DNA of 64,000 bases from Enterovibrio baiacu. GTDB taxonomy: Bacteria; Pseudomonadota; Gammaproteobacteria; Enterobacterales; Vibrionaceae. The DNA lies in NCBI RefSeq assembly GCF_004120195.1, contig NZ_SCHN01000007.1, forward strand, positions 186,001 through 250,000. The letters run 5' to 3'. Shown piece after piece: positions 18,367 to 28,800 of the stretch. The position numbers and the translations under genes were made by a program. The notes under the pieces were generated by a model. The model was not told the DNA's origin and searched no databases. It saw only the letters and a list, made by a program, of their open reading frames with translations. Numbering within the stretch: the first letter of the stretch is position 1; each line of letters starts with the position of its first letter.

Positions 18367-20370
18367 ATGACATGTCGAATCCGCTTTTCTGTGATCGCTG
18401 CCAGTATAATGCTGGCAGCATCCGCTCATGCCATTGAGGCTAAGTACGAATCATCTGACTTACCTACTCTGGTGTCTGAACCTCAACACAAGACAGCCAG
18501 CAAACGTATTACCCGCCGTTTTGAAAAATCTCACTACAAGCAGTTTCAGCTTAATGATGCATTCTCCGCGGAAGTCTTTGATCGCTATTTAGAAACACTT
18601 GATTTCAACCGCTTGTTCTTAACGCAAGAAGAAGTCGAGGCGCTATCCAAGTGGCGTGCTGAATTTGATGATCAACTTCGCTCAGGTGAAACAACGGCGG
18701 CATATGACATTTTTAATGTGTCTCTGCAAAAGCGTTTTGAACGCTACCAATATGCGTTGTCTTTGCTAGACAACGAAATCACGTTTGATGCAAACGATGA
18801 GATGTTGGTTGATCGCAGTGAAGAACCTTGGGCGAAAAACGATGCAGAACTTAATGAGTTGTGGCGCCTTCGCGTTAAGAACGATGCATTGAACTTGAAA
18901 TTAGCCGGTAAAGAATGGCCTGATATTCAGGATACGTTGAAAAAACGTTATAACAATGCGCTCAAACGCCTTACCCAAACAAAAAGCGAAGATGTTTTTC
19001 AGATTTATCTGAATGCTTTCTCTCGTGAAGTCGATCCTCACACCAGCTACTTGTCACCAAGAAATGCCGAACAATTCCAATCAGAGATGAACCTGTCTTT
19101 GGAAGGTATTGGTGCTGTGTTACAGGTTGAAGATGATTTCACCGTCATTCGTTCTTTGGTTGCAGGTGGCCCGGCATCTAACTCGAAGAAATTGTCTCCA
19201 GGTGACCGCATCATTGGCGTAGCGCAGGATGACAACAAAGTGGTTGATGTGATTGGTTGGCGTCTTGATGACGTTGTTCAATTAATCAAAGGACCGAAGG
19301 GGAGCAAGGTAAAACTTGAGATATTGCCTGAAGGCGCGAACTCTAAAAGTTACAAGGTAACAATTGTTCGTGACAAAATCCGACTCGAAGATCGCGCAGT
19401 AAAATCTGAGCTTATCAAAGAAGGTTCGGCAAAAGTGGGTGTTATTTCAGTTCCTAGCTTCTATGTAGGCTTGGCGGAAGACACCAAGAAAGAAATTGCC
19501 AAACTCAAAAAGGATAAGGTAAGCGGTATTGTTATCGACCTTCGTAACAATGGCGGTGGTGCGCTAAGTGAAGCGTCTGCGCTGACCGGTTTGTTTATTG
19601 AAGGTGGTCCTGTTGTTCAAGTGCGTGACAGTTATGGTCGCGTGAAAGTGAACAGTGACAGTGATAATGCCATTTACTACGACGGTCCAGTCACGGTTTT
19701 GATCAACCGTTACTCGGCATCTGCTTCTGAAATTTTTGCTGCGGCATTGCAAGATTATGGTCGCGCAGTGATTTTGGGCGAGCAATCTTTTGGTAAAGGT
19801 ACAGTGCAACAACACCGTTCACTGAACCATATCTATGATTTGTTCGACAAACCACTTGGCCACGTTCAGTACACCATCCAAAAATTCTATCGAATTAATG
19901 GCGGCAGTACGCAGAACTTAGGGGTTGTTCCTGACATTGCATTCCCAACAGCGGTTGACCCTGAAGAAACAGGTGAGAGTGTTGAAGAAAATGCATTGCC
20001 ATGGGATAGCATTAACCCTGCAGTGTATAGCACGGTAGGAAATACCAACAACTTGGTGGTTGAACTTGATAAAATGCACCAGTCTCGAATCAAAAATGAT
20101 GAAGAGTTTGGCTTTATCATTGAAGACATTGCTGAGTACAAAGCGATCAAAGACGATAATGTGATCTCTTTGAATGAGAAATCGCGCATCGCAGAACGTG
20201 AAGAAGCAGACAGCAAGCGACTTGCACGTTTAAATGATCGTCAAAAAATGTTGGGTAAGAAAGCCTTCAAGACGTTGGATGATGTGCCAAACGATTATGA
20301 AGAGCCAGATGCTTATTTGAATGAAGCGGCGCTCATCACGCTAGACATGGCAAGGTCTAAGAAGAGTTGA
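18367..20370 (+). CDS. prc: Tail-specific periplasmic protease Prc (Tsp)
   Basis: A 667-residue C-terminal processing peptidase (S41). It has a signal peptide (residues 1-22, ending AHA), an N-terminal helical domain, a PDZ domain (GIGAVLQVEDDFTVIRSLVAGGPA, then LSPGDRIIGV) and the Ser-Lys dyad region (RYSASASEIFAAALQDYG ... GEQSFGKGTVQ). In E. coli Prc degrades tagged and envelope proteins and processes FtsI, with NlpI as adaptor. GGGAG lies upstream of the start. The gene is directly downstream of proQ and followed by a strong terminator. Confidence 0.96.
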   Translation: MTCRIRFSVIAASIMLAASAHAIEAKYESSDLPTLVSEPQHKTASKRITRRFEKSHYKQFQLNDAFSAEVFDRYLETLDFNRLFLTQEEVEALSKWRAEFDDQLRSGETTAAYDIFNVSLQKRFERYQYALSLLDNEITFDANDEMLVDRSEEPWAKNDAELNELWRLRVKNDALNLKLAGKEWPDIQDTLKKRYNNALKRLTQTKSEDVFQIYLNAFSREVDPHTSYLSPRNAEQFQSEMNLSLEGIGAVLQVEDDFTVIRSLVAGGPASNSKKLSPGDRIIGVAQDDNKVVDVIGWRLDDVVQLIKGPKGSKVKLEILPEGANSKSYKVTIVRDKIRLEDRAVKSELIKEGSAKVGVISVPSFYVGLAEDTKKEIAKLKKDKVSGIVIDLRNNGGGALSEASALTGLFIEGGPVVQVRDSYGRVKVNSDSDNAIYYDGPVTVLINRYSASASEIFAAALQDYGRAVILGEQSFGKGTVQQHRSLNHIYDLFDKPLGHVQYTIQKFYRINGGSTQNLGVVPDIAFPTAVDPEETGESVEENALPWDSINPAVYSTVGNTNNLVVELDKMHQSRIKNDEEFGFIIEDIAEYKAIKDDNVISLNEKSRIAEREEADSKRLARLNDRQKMLGKKAFKTLDDVPNDYEEPDAYLNEAALITLDMARSKKS

Positions 20371-20423
20371 TTTATCACTCAATAGTGAATTAACTACCGA
20401 TTTATCAATAGTTAACGAAAACG

Positions 20424-20452
20424 AAAAAGCAGGCTTAGAGCCTGCTTTTTTT
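20424..20452 (+). terminator. Terminator after prc
   Basis: An 11-bp stem (AAAAAGCAGGC with GCCTGCTTTTT), loop TTAGA and a T-run, 54 nt past the prc stop. Confidence 0.92.
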
Positions 20453-20557
20453 ATGCGTTCAAAAAAAGTTAATGTGATATCAGCGAGGTTTAAGGTGAGC
20501 AATAGTGTGATTTGTATCTAAGATTAAATTAAGACCAAAACGAGTAAGGAGATACCT

Positions 20558-21223
20558 ATGACGAAATGGATAAGCTTAATGTGCCTACTGTTCTCCTTAT
20601 CGAGTGCCGTAAAAGCAGAAGATTTAACCCAGTTTGATTTTCCCTTACTGCTTGGCGATTGGTATTGGTTTAGTCCTGATCAACAATCCGAACCTGCCGG
20701 TGAAAAGGGTGCGTACAAGGCCATCAACATTTCTTTTAAATCTGACTACCGCTTCAATGTGAAATTGCTGAATCGAGATGGTTCGGTGGAAGAGGCGTCA
20801 GGAAAGTACGATATTGATGAAACGACCATCGTGCTCAATGATGACTTTGGCGATTCTCAGCATCACGAGTACAAATTGAATCACAACCAACTGATGTTGA
20901 AAGGCGCGCAGTTTACGAAGATTCTGCCTAACAATTTATCAGGTGCGTGGTACAGCGACATCATTCGAGGTAAAGACGTTGGTGAGGAAGTCGAGCAACT
21001 CGCGTTGATGCTTCGTCCCGATTTTCTTTTCTCTGCAAGAATCTCTGGCAAAGAAGGGAAGTCCATTACCCATCGAGGCGTTTACTTTTTAGAAGATGAT
21101 CATCTCGTGCTTATCTATCGTGGTGGTCAGCAAGATTCTCAATTTGAATTGTCTTCGAACACACTTAAGTTAGTCGACAACCAATTCGGAATGGAAGCCG
21201 TACTTCAACGCCAGTCGCCTTAA
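20558..21223 (+). CDS. Secreted hypothetical protein with two lipocalin-like repeats
   Basis: A 221-residue protein with a Sec signal peptide (MTKWISLMCLLFSLSSAVKA). AAGGAG precedes the start. Two similar beta-rich halves are visible: LGDWYWFSP ... ISFKSDYRFNVKLLNRDGSVEEASGKYDIDETTIVL and LSGAWYSDI ... LALMLRPDFLFSARISGKEGKSITHRGVYFLEDDHLVL. Each has an opening G-x-W-Y motif followed by alternating strands, as in small lipocalin-like or calycin barrels. No catalytic residues or lipobox are apparent. I do not recognise a named family; the duplication is seen directly, the fold is inferred. It stands between the prc terminator and a heptamer repeat array. Confidence 0.65.
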   Translation: MTKWISLMCLLFSLSSAVKAEDLTQFDFPLLLGDWYWFSPDQQSEPAGEKGAYKAINISFKSDYRFNVKLLNRDGSVEEASGKYDIDETTIVLNDDFGDSQHHEYKLNHNQLMLKGAQFTKILPNNLSGAWYSDIIRGKDVGEEVEQLALMLRPDFLFSARISGKEGKSITHRGVYFLEDDHLVLIYRGGQQDSQFELSSNTLKLVDNQFGMEAVLQRQSP

Positions 21224-21230
21224 ACTTTTT

Positions 21231-21300
21231 GAGAAGCGAGAAGCGAGAAGCGAGAAGCGAGAAGCGAGAAGCGAGAAGCGAGAAGCGAGAAGCGAGAAGC
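21231..21300. repeat. Heptamer tandem array, 10 perfect GAGAAGC units
   Basis: Ten uninterrupted perfect copies of GAGAAGC (70 bp) begin eight bases after the stop codon of the upstream gene and end 25 bp before a convergent terminator. It is likely to vary in copy number by slippage. The core CGAGA is shared with the second heptamer array at 40322-40433 read on the other strand. Confidence 0.98.
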
Positions 21301-21325
21301 TAATTACGGCGAATTAGAAAGTTAT

Positions 21326-21357
21326 AAAAAAGGGACACTGAAGCGTGTCCCTTTTTT
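21326..21357. terminator. Bidirectional terminator, hypothetical gene / pncB
   Basis: A perfect 13-bp stem (AAAAAAGGGACAC with GTGTCCCTTTTTT) and a 6-nt loop, with T-runs on both strands, between convergent genes. Confidence 0.92.
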
Positions 21358-21378
21358 GTGAGTCAGATAAACCCGTGA

Positions 21379-22539
21379 TCAGATGTTGAATGCTTTTTTC
21401 AATTCACTGAGATATTCCGTATCTCTACAGATAGATTTTCCTGGTTCATCAGAAATTTTCGCAACGGGTTTTCCGTTGCACGTCACCAACTTAATGACGA
21501 TGTTCAGCGTTTCAACATCGGGCAGGTGACAGGTTAACTGGGTACCGATTCCAAATGATGTGTTTATGCGGCCGGTAAAATGTTGATGGATGTTCAGCGC
21601 TTTATCTAACGTGAGTCCGTCAGAGAAAATCAACGTTTTCTCCTGCGGTGAAATGCCAAGACTTTCATAGTGCGCGATGGCTTTTTCTCCCCACGCAATA
21701 GGATCACCACTGTCATGACGAAGACCATTAAATTGCTCACTGAGGTGCAACGTAAAGTCATTCAAAAAAGCATCCATGTTGATGCAGTCGGTGAGGGCGA
21801 TCCCCAACTTGTCTGGGTACTCTTGTAACCAGCGATTTAGTGCCAACAACTGTGAATCAGCAAGATCGCCTGCCAATTGTTGATGAGCTTGGAACCATTC
21901 ATGTGCTTGGGTGCCGACGGCTGGAATATTGTGTTTTTTCGCCAGAAGTAGGTTAGAGGTACCGGCAAACTGAGCACATTCTTTGGTCAAGTGCTCAACA
22001 ATGGCATGGTGCACTTTTTTCGAAAAGCGGCGGCGCGTACCAAAATCGACAAAATGAAAATCTGAGCCGGCATTGTCCAGCGCCGTCAGCTTGGACGTAA
22101 GTAGATCAATGGCCTGGTTGACCGTGGCATCGGGATATTTTACGTGACAACGTAACTCGCAAATTATTGCAAGTAATGGCACTTCCCATAGGATGACATC
22201 AATCCATTTACCTTCGATGTGAATCGCGAGTTGGTCATCATCAATCGACACAGTAACTTGGTCTGCGTTAAGCGAAAATTCACGAAGATAGGCGAGATAG
22301 TCTGCTTTATACAGGCCAAGCTCTGACAAGAATTGAAGTTCTTCTTCAGTGAATGTCAAACAAGCAAGTGATTGGATTTCAGCGTCCAATCTGGCTTTGA
22401 GTTGAGTCAAACTTTCATTGCTTCGGCAATGAAATTCAGCCGCGACGTTCACTTCCGGGTAGTGGTGGAAGATCGCTTGCTGCATATTTAACTTGTAGGC
22501 ATCCGTGTCTAATAATGACGAAATGATTGGCGTATGCAT
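21379..22539 (-). CDS. pncB: Nicotinate phosphoribosyltransferase
   Basis: A 386-residue PncB that converts nicotinate and PRPP to nicotinate mononucleotide in the NAD salvage pathway, at the cost of ATP. Typical features are the N-terminal [40 protein letters not shown], the His-containing [26 protein letters not shown] and the C-terminal SFGIGTQLT ... [21 protein letters not shown]. Length is close to E. coli PncB (400). It is convergent with the upstream secreted protein gene and divergent from pepN. Confidence 0.96.
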   Translation of the reverse strand: MHTPIISSLLDTDAYKLNMQQAIFHHYPEVNVAAEFHCRSNESLTQLKARLDAEIQSLACLTFTEEELQFLSELGLYKADYLAYLREFSLNADQVTVSIDDDQLAIHIEGKWIDVILWEVPLLAIICELRCHVKYPDATVNQAIDLLTSKLTALDNAGSDFHFVDFGTRRRFSKKVHHAIVEHLTKECAQFAGTSNLLLAKKHNIPAVGTQAHEWFQAHQQLAGDLADSQLLALNRWLQEYPDKLGIALTDCINMDAFLNDFTLHLSEQFNGLRHDSGDPIAWGEKAIAHYESLGISPQEKTLIFSDGLTLDKALNIHQHFTGRINTSFGIGTQLTCHLPDVETLNIVIKLVTCNGKPVAKISDEPGKSICRDTEYLSELKKAFNI

Positions 22540-22832
22540 GCCCTAAAAAGTACCTCGTGGCTCAAATTTTCGCTGAACGTTTATATAATTGGGTTTACGC
22601 CATTTGCGGCAGCAAATTTAACGTCAAACCTACATGTTTCGTCAACCTAGTGGTAGTCGATCTGCGTCGGCTTCTTGTCATCAATAAGTTCGACTGCTCA
22701 TTCGTTGCACAGTCAACCTGTAGCAAAACCGAATGTTAGCGGGTATCTTAGATGATTATGCCTTCATTATCGTGTGACGTCGGTGAAATTGACTGCTCAC
22801 ACGCTTTCGTTATGCAACAAAAGGAATCTGAC

Positions 22833-25442
22833 ATGACGCAACAACCTCAGGCTAAATACCGTAAAGATTATACGGCTCCTGATTTCACGATAACCCACAT
22901 TGACTTAGACTTTGATTTACTCGACTCGTATACGCGAGTGATTGCGAAAAGCCAAGTTAAACAGATGGTTGCCGGCGCAGATTCCATGATCTTAGACGGT
23001 GACAGTCTCACGCTGAAAAAAATCGAAATTGATGGAAAAGCGTGGCCGCATTACAGCGAAACAACAGAAGGGCTTATTTTATCGCAATTGCCGAAAGAAT
23101 TTGAGCTTTTAATCGAAACTGACATCGATCCGGCGGGAAATACATCACTTGAAGGCTTATATAAGTCAGACGGTGCATATTGTACGCAATGTGAAGCGGA
23201 AGGTTTCCGTCGAATCACGTATTACCTAGACCGTCCAGACGTACTGGCTAAGTTCACGACGACCATTACTGCTGACAAATCGGCGTATCCGTATTTATTG
23301 AGTAACGGCAACAAAGTCGGAGAAGGTGATGCTGACAACGATCGTCATTGGGTGAAATGGGAAGACCCGCACGCAAAACCAAGTTACTTGTTTGCACTTG
23401 TTGCAGGGGATTTCGATTTACTGTCTGATCGCTACACCACCAGAAGTGGCCGAGATGTGGCATTGGAAATCTTCGTTGATAAAGGCAATTTAGATCGTGC
23501 TACGCATGCCATGACCTCGCTAAAGAACTCAATGAAGTGGGACGAGGATCGTTTTGATCTTGAATATGATCTTGATATCTACATGATCGTTGCCGTCGAT
23601 TTTTTCAACATGGGTGCAATGGAAAACAAAGGCTTAAACGTCTTTAACTCCAAGTACGTGTTGGCGAATTCTGATACTGCAACAGACACCGATTACCTTG
23701 GCATTGAAGCGGTTATCGGTCATGAATACTTCCACAACTGGACCGGTAACCGAGTAACGTGTCGTGACTGGTTCCAACTCAGTTTGAAAGAAGGGTTAAC
23801 CGTTTTCCGAGACCAAGAGTTTTCTTCGGATCTCGGCTCTCGCGCAGTAAACCGAATTGGAAATGTTCGCATCATGCGTGGCCCTCAGTTTGCTGAGGAT
23901 TGTGGTCCAATGGCGCATCCTATTCGTCCTGAAAAAGTTATTGAAATGAATAACTTCTATACACTGACAGTGTATGAGAAGGGCAGCGAAGTGATCCGTA
24001 TGATGCATACCTTATTGGGTGAAACCAACTTCCAGAAAGGCATGAAGTTGTACTTCCAACGTCATGACGGCACTGCGGCAACGTGCGAAGACTTTGTCAA
24101 AGCGATGGAAGATGCATCTGGCGTTGACTTAGCGCAATTCCGCCTTTGGTACAGTCAATCGGGGACACCTGAGTTGACGGTGACGAGCACATTCGATGAA
24201 ACGCAGCAGACGTTTTCTTTGACGGTGAAACAGTTCACGCCTTCAACGACTGATCAAAAAGAGAAGCAAGCACTGCTCATCCCGTTTGATGTTGAACTGT
24301 ATGCAGCAGATGGCTCAGTTATTGAGTTACAGTGTAACGGTAAATCTTTGGATAATGTGCTTCACCTTACACAAGATGAACAAACATTTACTTTTGAGAA
24401 TGTGTCTGAAAAGCCTGTTATTTCAATGCTTCGTGAGTTTTCAGCGCCCGTAAAACTCAATTATGATTACAGCGATGAAGAACTCGCTTTCTTGATGGTT
24501 CACGCGAGAAATGAATTTGCACGTTGGGATGCCGGGCAGATGCTTCTGGCAAAACACATCAAAGCAAACGTTGCTCGTGTTCAGCAAGGGCAGACCTTCT
24601 CATTGCCTGAGGATGTGCTTGATGCATTCCGAGGTGTGTTGCTGAGCAAGGAACTTGATGTTGCTTTGATTGCCGAAGTGATGACACTGCCAAGCGAAAA
24701 TGAGATTGGTGGGTGGTTTGATGTGGTCGACGTGGATGCGATTCACCATGTTCGCGATGCGATCAAACATGCGTTCGCCGATGCATTTAGCGAAGAACTC
24801 AGTGCGATTTATCACACCCTTCGTCAAGAAAATTACGCCATTGAGCATGATGCAATGGGAAAACGTAGTTTGAGAAACGTTTGTTTGAGCTACCTTGCGT
24901 TGAATGAAAATGCAGATGCATTGGTGTCCGCACACTTTAATGAATCAAACAACATGACTGATACCGCGGCTGCGCTTGCTGCTGCCAACCATGCCGAACT
25001 GGATTGTCGTGCGCCTCTGATGAACGTATTCAGTGAAAAATGGACGCATGACGGTTTGGTCATGGACAAGTGGTTCATGCTGCAAGGTACTAATCCTGCG
25101 GGCAATGCGCTTGAAAACGTTAAGGCGCAAATGGAGCACGCTGCATTCAGTTTGAAAAATCCAAACCGCACACGTTCTTTGGTCGGGGCGTTTTGTAATA
25201 ACAACCCGGTTCATTTCCATGCGAAAGACGGTTCAGGATATAAGTTCCTGTCTGACATTCTTATTCAATTGAATGAATCAAACCCTCAGGTTGCTTCTCG
25301 ATTACTTGATCCTTTGCTCAAGTTGAAACGATTTGACGAAGAAAGGCAGCGTTTGATGCGTGAACAACTCGAACGTTTGGCTGCGCTCGATAAACTGGCA
25401 AAAGATCTGTATGAAAAGATCAATAAAGCCTTAGAAGCTTAA
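22833..25442 (+). CDS. pepN: Aminopeptidase N (M1 family)
   Basis: An 869-residue cytosolic zinc aminopeptidase, one residue shorter than E. coli PepN. The substrate-binding GAMEN motif (NMGAMENKGLN) and the zinc motif HEYFHNWTGNRVT (HExxH) followed by the third ligand Glu in SLKEGLTVFRDQEF are present. The start at 22833 (MTQQPQAKYRKDY) has AAGGA seven to ten bases upstream; the frame is open for 27 codons further but without support. It removes N-terminal residues from peptides in protein turnover. Monocistronic, with a terminator downstream. Confidence 0.97.
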   Translation: MTQQPQAKYRKDYTAPDFTITHIDLDFDLLDSYTRVIAKSQVKQMVAGADSMILDGDSLTLKKIEIDGKAWPHYSETTEGLILSQLPKEFELLIETDIDPAGNTSLEGLYKSDGAYCTQCEAEGFRRITYYLDRPDVLAKFTTTITADKSAYPYLLSNGNKVGEGDADNDRHWVKWEDPHAKPSYLFALVAGDFDLLSDRYTTRSGRDVALEIFVDKGNLDRATHAMTSLKNSMKWDEDRFDLEYDLDIYMIVAVDFFNMGAMENKGLNVFNSKYVLANSDTATDTDYLGIEAVIGHEYFHNWTGNRVTCRDWFQLSLKEGLTVFRDQEFSSDLGSRAVNRIGNVRIMRGPQFAEDCGPMAHPIRPEKVIEMNNFYTLTVYEKGSEVIRMMHTLLGETNFQKGMKLYFQRHDGTAATCEDFVKAMEDASGVDLAQFRLWYSQSGTPELTVTSTFDETQQTFSLTVKQFTPSTTDQKEKQALLIPFDVELYAADGSVIELQCNGKSLDNVLHLTQDEQTFTFENVSEKPVISMLREFSAPVKLNYDYSDEELAFLMVHARNEFARWDAGQMLLAKHIKANVARVQQGQTFSLPEDVLDAFRGVLLSKELDVALIAEVMTLPSENEIGGWFDVVDVDAIHHVRDAIKHAFADAFSEELSAIYHTLRQENYAIEHDAMGKRSLRNVCLSYLALNENADALVSAHFNESNNMTDTAAALAAANHAELDCRAPLMNVFSEKWTHDGLVMDKWFMLQGTNPAGNALENVKAQMEHAAFSLKNPNRTRSLVGAFCNNNPVHFHAKDGSGYKFLSDILIQLNESNPQVASRLLDPLLKLKRFDEERQRLMREQLERLAALDKLAKDLYEKINKALEA

Positions 25443-25478
25443 TCTGGCACTTGCGAAAATCGCCATAATAAGTAATTT

Positions 25479-25509
25479 AAAAGCCGTCTAATCAATGACG
25501 GCTTTTTTT
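25479..25509 (+). terminator. Terminator after pepN
   Basis: A 10-bp stem (AAAAGCCGTC with GACGGCTTTT), 8-nt loop and T-run. The T-run directly abuts the ATG of the DUF2835 gene at 25510. Confidence 0.88.
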
Positions 25510-25737
25510 ATGAATTCGACTGTATATTTATTCTCACTTGATATCTCTTACCAAGTTTTTTCACAGCATTATTCCGGTGCTGCGTCGACAGTAGTTGTTA
25601 AAACAGACAATGGGTTAACACTGCAACTTCCTGCATCGCGCTTGCGTCCATATTTGAGTCAACTGGGTGTAAAAGGGCGTTTTCGGCTGACTGTAGACGT
25701 AAACAATCGTTTTAAATCGTTAGAACAGATTGTTTAA
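25510..25737 (+). CDS. DUF2835 family protein
   Basis: A 75-residue protein matching the DUF2835 family over its length (YLFSLDISYQVFSQHYSGAASTVVVKTDNGLTLQLPASRLRPYLSQLGVKGRFRLTVDVNNRFKSLEQI). The family is restricted mainly to gammaproteobacteria and has no known function; a small PilZ-like or OB-like beta protein is possible. The start at 25510 fits the family best, but the ATG immediately follows the T-run of the pepN terminator, so there is no normal ribosome site and the ribosome-binding region would lie in the hairpin. An ATG five codons upstream (25495) falls inside the hairpin. Confidence 0.8.
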   Translation: MNSTVYLFSLDISYQVFSQHYSGAASTVVVKTDNGLTLQLPASRLRPYLSQLGVKGRFRLTVDVNNRFKSLEQIV

Positions 25738-25892
25738 ACCGTACGTTAATCACATATCTAAAAACTGCGCTCCAATTACCGTTTTTTCGTGTAACGCTTT
25801 CGTAACCTAGAGCTTAAACTACATCATAAGTCGCAAAGACTAATTAACCTCTATACTCATAGCGATTACACAAATAATAAATGGAGTAAACC

Positions 25893-28800
25893 ATGACCGC
25901 GCGTGACCCTATTGTGCCGGTGTTACTTGAAAAAGTTTACCATCTAATAGACGAGAAACTAGACAAGAAACAACAACCGCTTGTTGAAACGTTAGCCAAA
26001 AGGATTTTGGGTCCCATTTCCGACGATGATTTGCAAGAGAGGAATGAGTCCGATTTATATGGTGCTGTTATCAGCCTTTGGCATCATTTAAATACCTTCG
26101 AACAATCCAAAATCTTCGTAAAAGTATTCAACCCAACGCTCAGCGGTGATGGATGGCAATCTACCCATACCATTGTCGAAATTTTAACTCCCGATGCACC
26201 TTTTCTTGTCGATTCAGTCCGTATGGCGCTGAATCGTTTAGACATTGCTGCTCACCTTATGCTCAATGGCCCTCAGCATGTTGTTAAAGATGCAAAAGGG
26301 AAGGTTATTGAAATTGGTGACGAGAAAGGCGCACGCCAATCGGTTTTCCATATCGAAATTGATAAGTTAACCAGCAAGAAGGAAATGGCGGCGCTCGAAA
26401 AAGAACTGACTGAATCACTAACTGATGTCGCGCTCGTTGTGAACGATTGGCAACCAATGCGTGACAAGTTGGCATCACTCATTACGGGTTTGAAGAAAGA
26501 AAAACCGCCAGTAGAGAAAGAGCGCCAGCAAGAAGCCATCGAGTTTCTTCAGTGGATCAGCGAGCACAACTTTACCTTTATGGGCTATCAGTTCTATGAA
26601 CTGACTGCCGTTGAAGGCGACCACATTTTAAAACCCGCTGATGAAGTTGGTTTGGGTTTGGCGAAGAAGCTTGATTTGCCGCGTCCTGGCATCAAGCTGT
26701 CGGACATGCCTGAATCTGCGCGAGCAACCGCATTGCGCAAAGAGCTACTCATTATCAATAAAGGCAATAGTAAATCTCGTGTCCACCGCCCAGCGTATGT
26801 CGATTACATTGGTATCAAATGTTTCGATAAGAAGGGTAACGTGGTGGGTGAGCACCGTTTCCACGGACTCTATGCTTCTTCAGCGTACAACCAAGCGACC
26901 AACAGCATTCCTGTTCTGCGTAACAAAGTGCAGCGGATCCTTGAGATCAGCGGTTACTACCCGGGATCACACTCATGGAAAGCGTTGGCGAACATCATTG
27001 AAAACTTCCCACGTGACGAACTTTTCCAAGCAACGGAAACGGAAATGCTCGATATCGGTATGGGGATTGTTCAAGTACAAGATCGCGACATGCTGCGTAT
27101 CTTTGTACGTCGTGACCCATTTGGCCGTTTCTTCTCGTGCATGGTTTATGTGGCGAGAGAGCGTTACAACACCGAGTTGCGTCGAGCAACACAACGTATT
27201 CTGAAGCAGTATTTTGGTTCAGAAAAAGAGGTCGAGTTCACGACCTTCTTCTCTGAAAGCCCATTGGCAAGGACCCATTACATCGTGCGTGTTGATAACA
27301 ACAACTTCGATATCGACGTTAAGAAGCTAGAACAAAACCTCACTGAGGCAGCATCAACATGGGATGATCGCCTAGAAGAATCGGTGATTGCGAACTTTGG
27401 TGAAAACAGCGGTACGCCGATTGCCAAACGTTTCTCCCGTGCTTTCCCTCGTTCTTATAAAGAGGCAATGCTTCCGGGTTCAGCGGTGGCGGATATTGAG
27501 CGTCTTGAAGGGCTTAGCGACAGCAAGAAACTTGATATGCTGTTCTATCGCCCGCAAGAAGAACCTTCAACGTCTTGTGCTGTGCGCCTCAAGCTGTTCC
27601 AAAAAGACGAAGCGATTCACCTTTCTGATGTCATGCCAATGTTGGAAAACCTTGGTCTGCGCGTGATTGGTGAAGCTCCATATAAAGTGGAAACAACGTC
27701 TGGTGAAGTGTTCTGGATCCTCGATTTCTCTATGCTTCACAGTGCAAGCACCGAGTTGGATCTGTCAGACGCGCGTCTTAAATTCCAAGATGCATTTGCT
27801 GCGATTTGGGAAGGGCGCTTGGAAAGTGACGGCTTCAACCGTTTGGTGTTGAATGCAGGTCTTTCGGGCCGCGAAGTGACCATTCTTCGTAGTTATGCGC
27901 GTTACATGCGCCAAGTTGCATTCCCGTTTAGTCAGTCATACATCGAAGAAACCTTGTCTTCACATGCTGACTTGGCGCAGTTGTTGGTTGCTCTGTTCAA
28001 CAAGCGTTTTGATCCGAAAGCAAACAGCGAGAAAGAACAAGACAAGATCATTCAGCAAATTGAAGACGAGCTAGAGCAAGTCGAAAGCTTGGATGACGAT
28101 CGTATCATTCGTCGTTACATGGAAATGATCCTTGCGACGTTACGTACGAACTACTTCCAAACAGACAAAAACACGGGTGAGTTGAAGGACTACTTCTCCT
28201 TCAAAATGGAACCTTCTAAGATCCCAGAGATTCCGAAACCTGTGCCAGCGTTTGAGATCTTCGTTTACTCGCCAGACATTGAAGGTGTTCACTTGCGCGG
28301 TGGCAAAGTTGCCCGTGGTGGTCTTCGTTGGTCTGACCGTCAAGAAGATTTCCGTACCGAAGTATTGGGCTTGGTAAAAGCGCAACAAGTGAAGAACACC
28401 GTGATTGTGCCGGTTGGCGCAAAAGGTGGCTTTGTTTGTAAGAAGCAACACTCACTCAGCGGCCGAGATGAAATCTTTGCTGAAGGGCAGCGTTGTTACC
28501 GTATCTTCATTCGTGGCCTGTTGGATATTTCTGACAACATCGTTGAAGGCGCACTAACGCCACCACCAAATGTGGTGCGTCATGATGAAGATGACCCGTA
28601 TTTGGTTGTTGCAGCAGATAAAGGAACGGCGACGTTCTCGGATCTCGCGAACTCTGTGTCTGAGGAATATAACTTCTGGCTGGGCGATGCGTTTGCATCG
28701 GGTGGTTCTAACGGTTATGACCACAAAGCGATGGGTATTACGGCGAAAGGTGCGTGGGAATCGGTTAAGCGTCACTTCCGCGAAATCGGTATCGACTGCC

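Noticed and set aside
21231-21300. CRISPR-like repeat array
   Set aside because: The units are contiguous heptamers with no spacers; no cas genes are nearby. The same applies to 40322-40433.
22527-22739. 70-residue frame between pncB and pepN
   Set aside because: It overlaps the pncB start and has no family resemblance; the stretch is a divergent promoter region.
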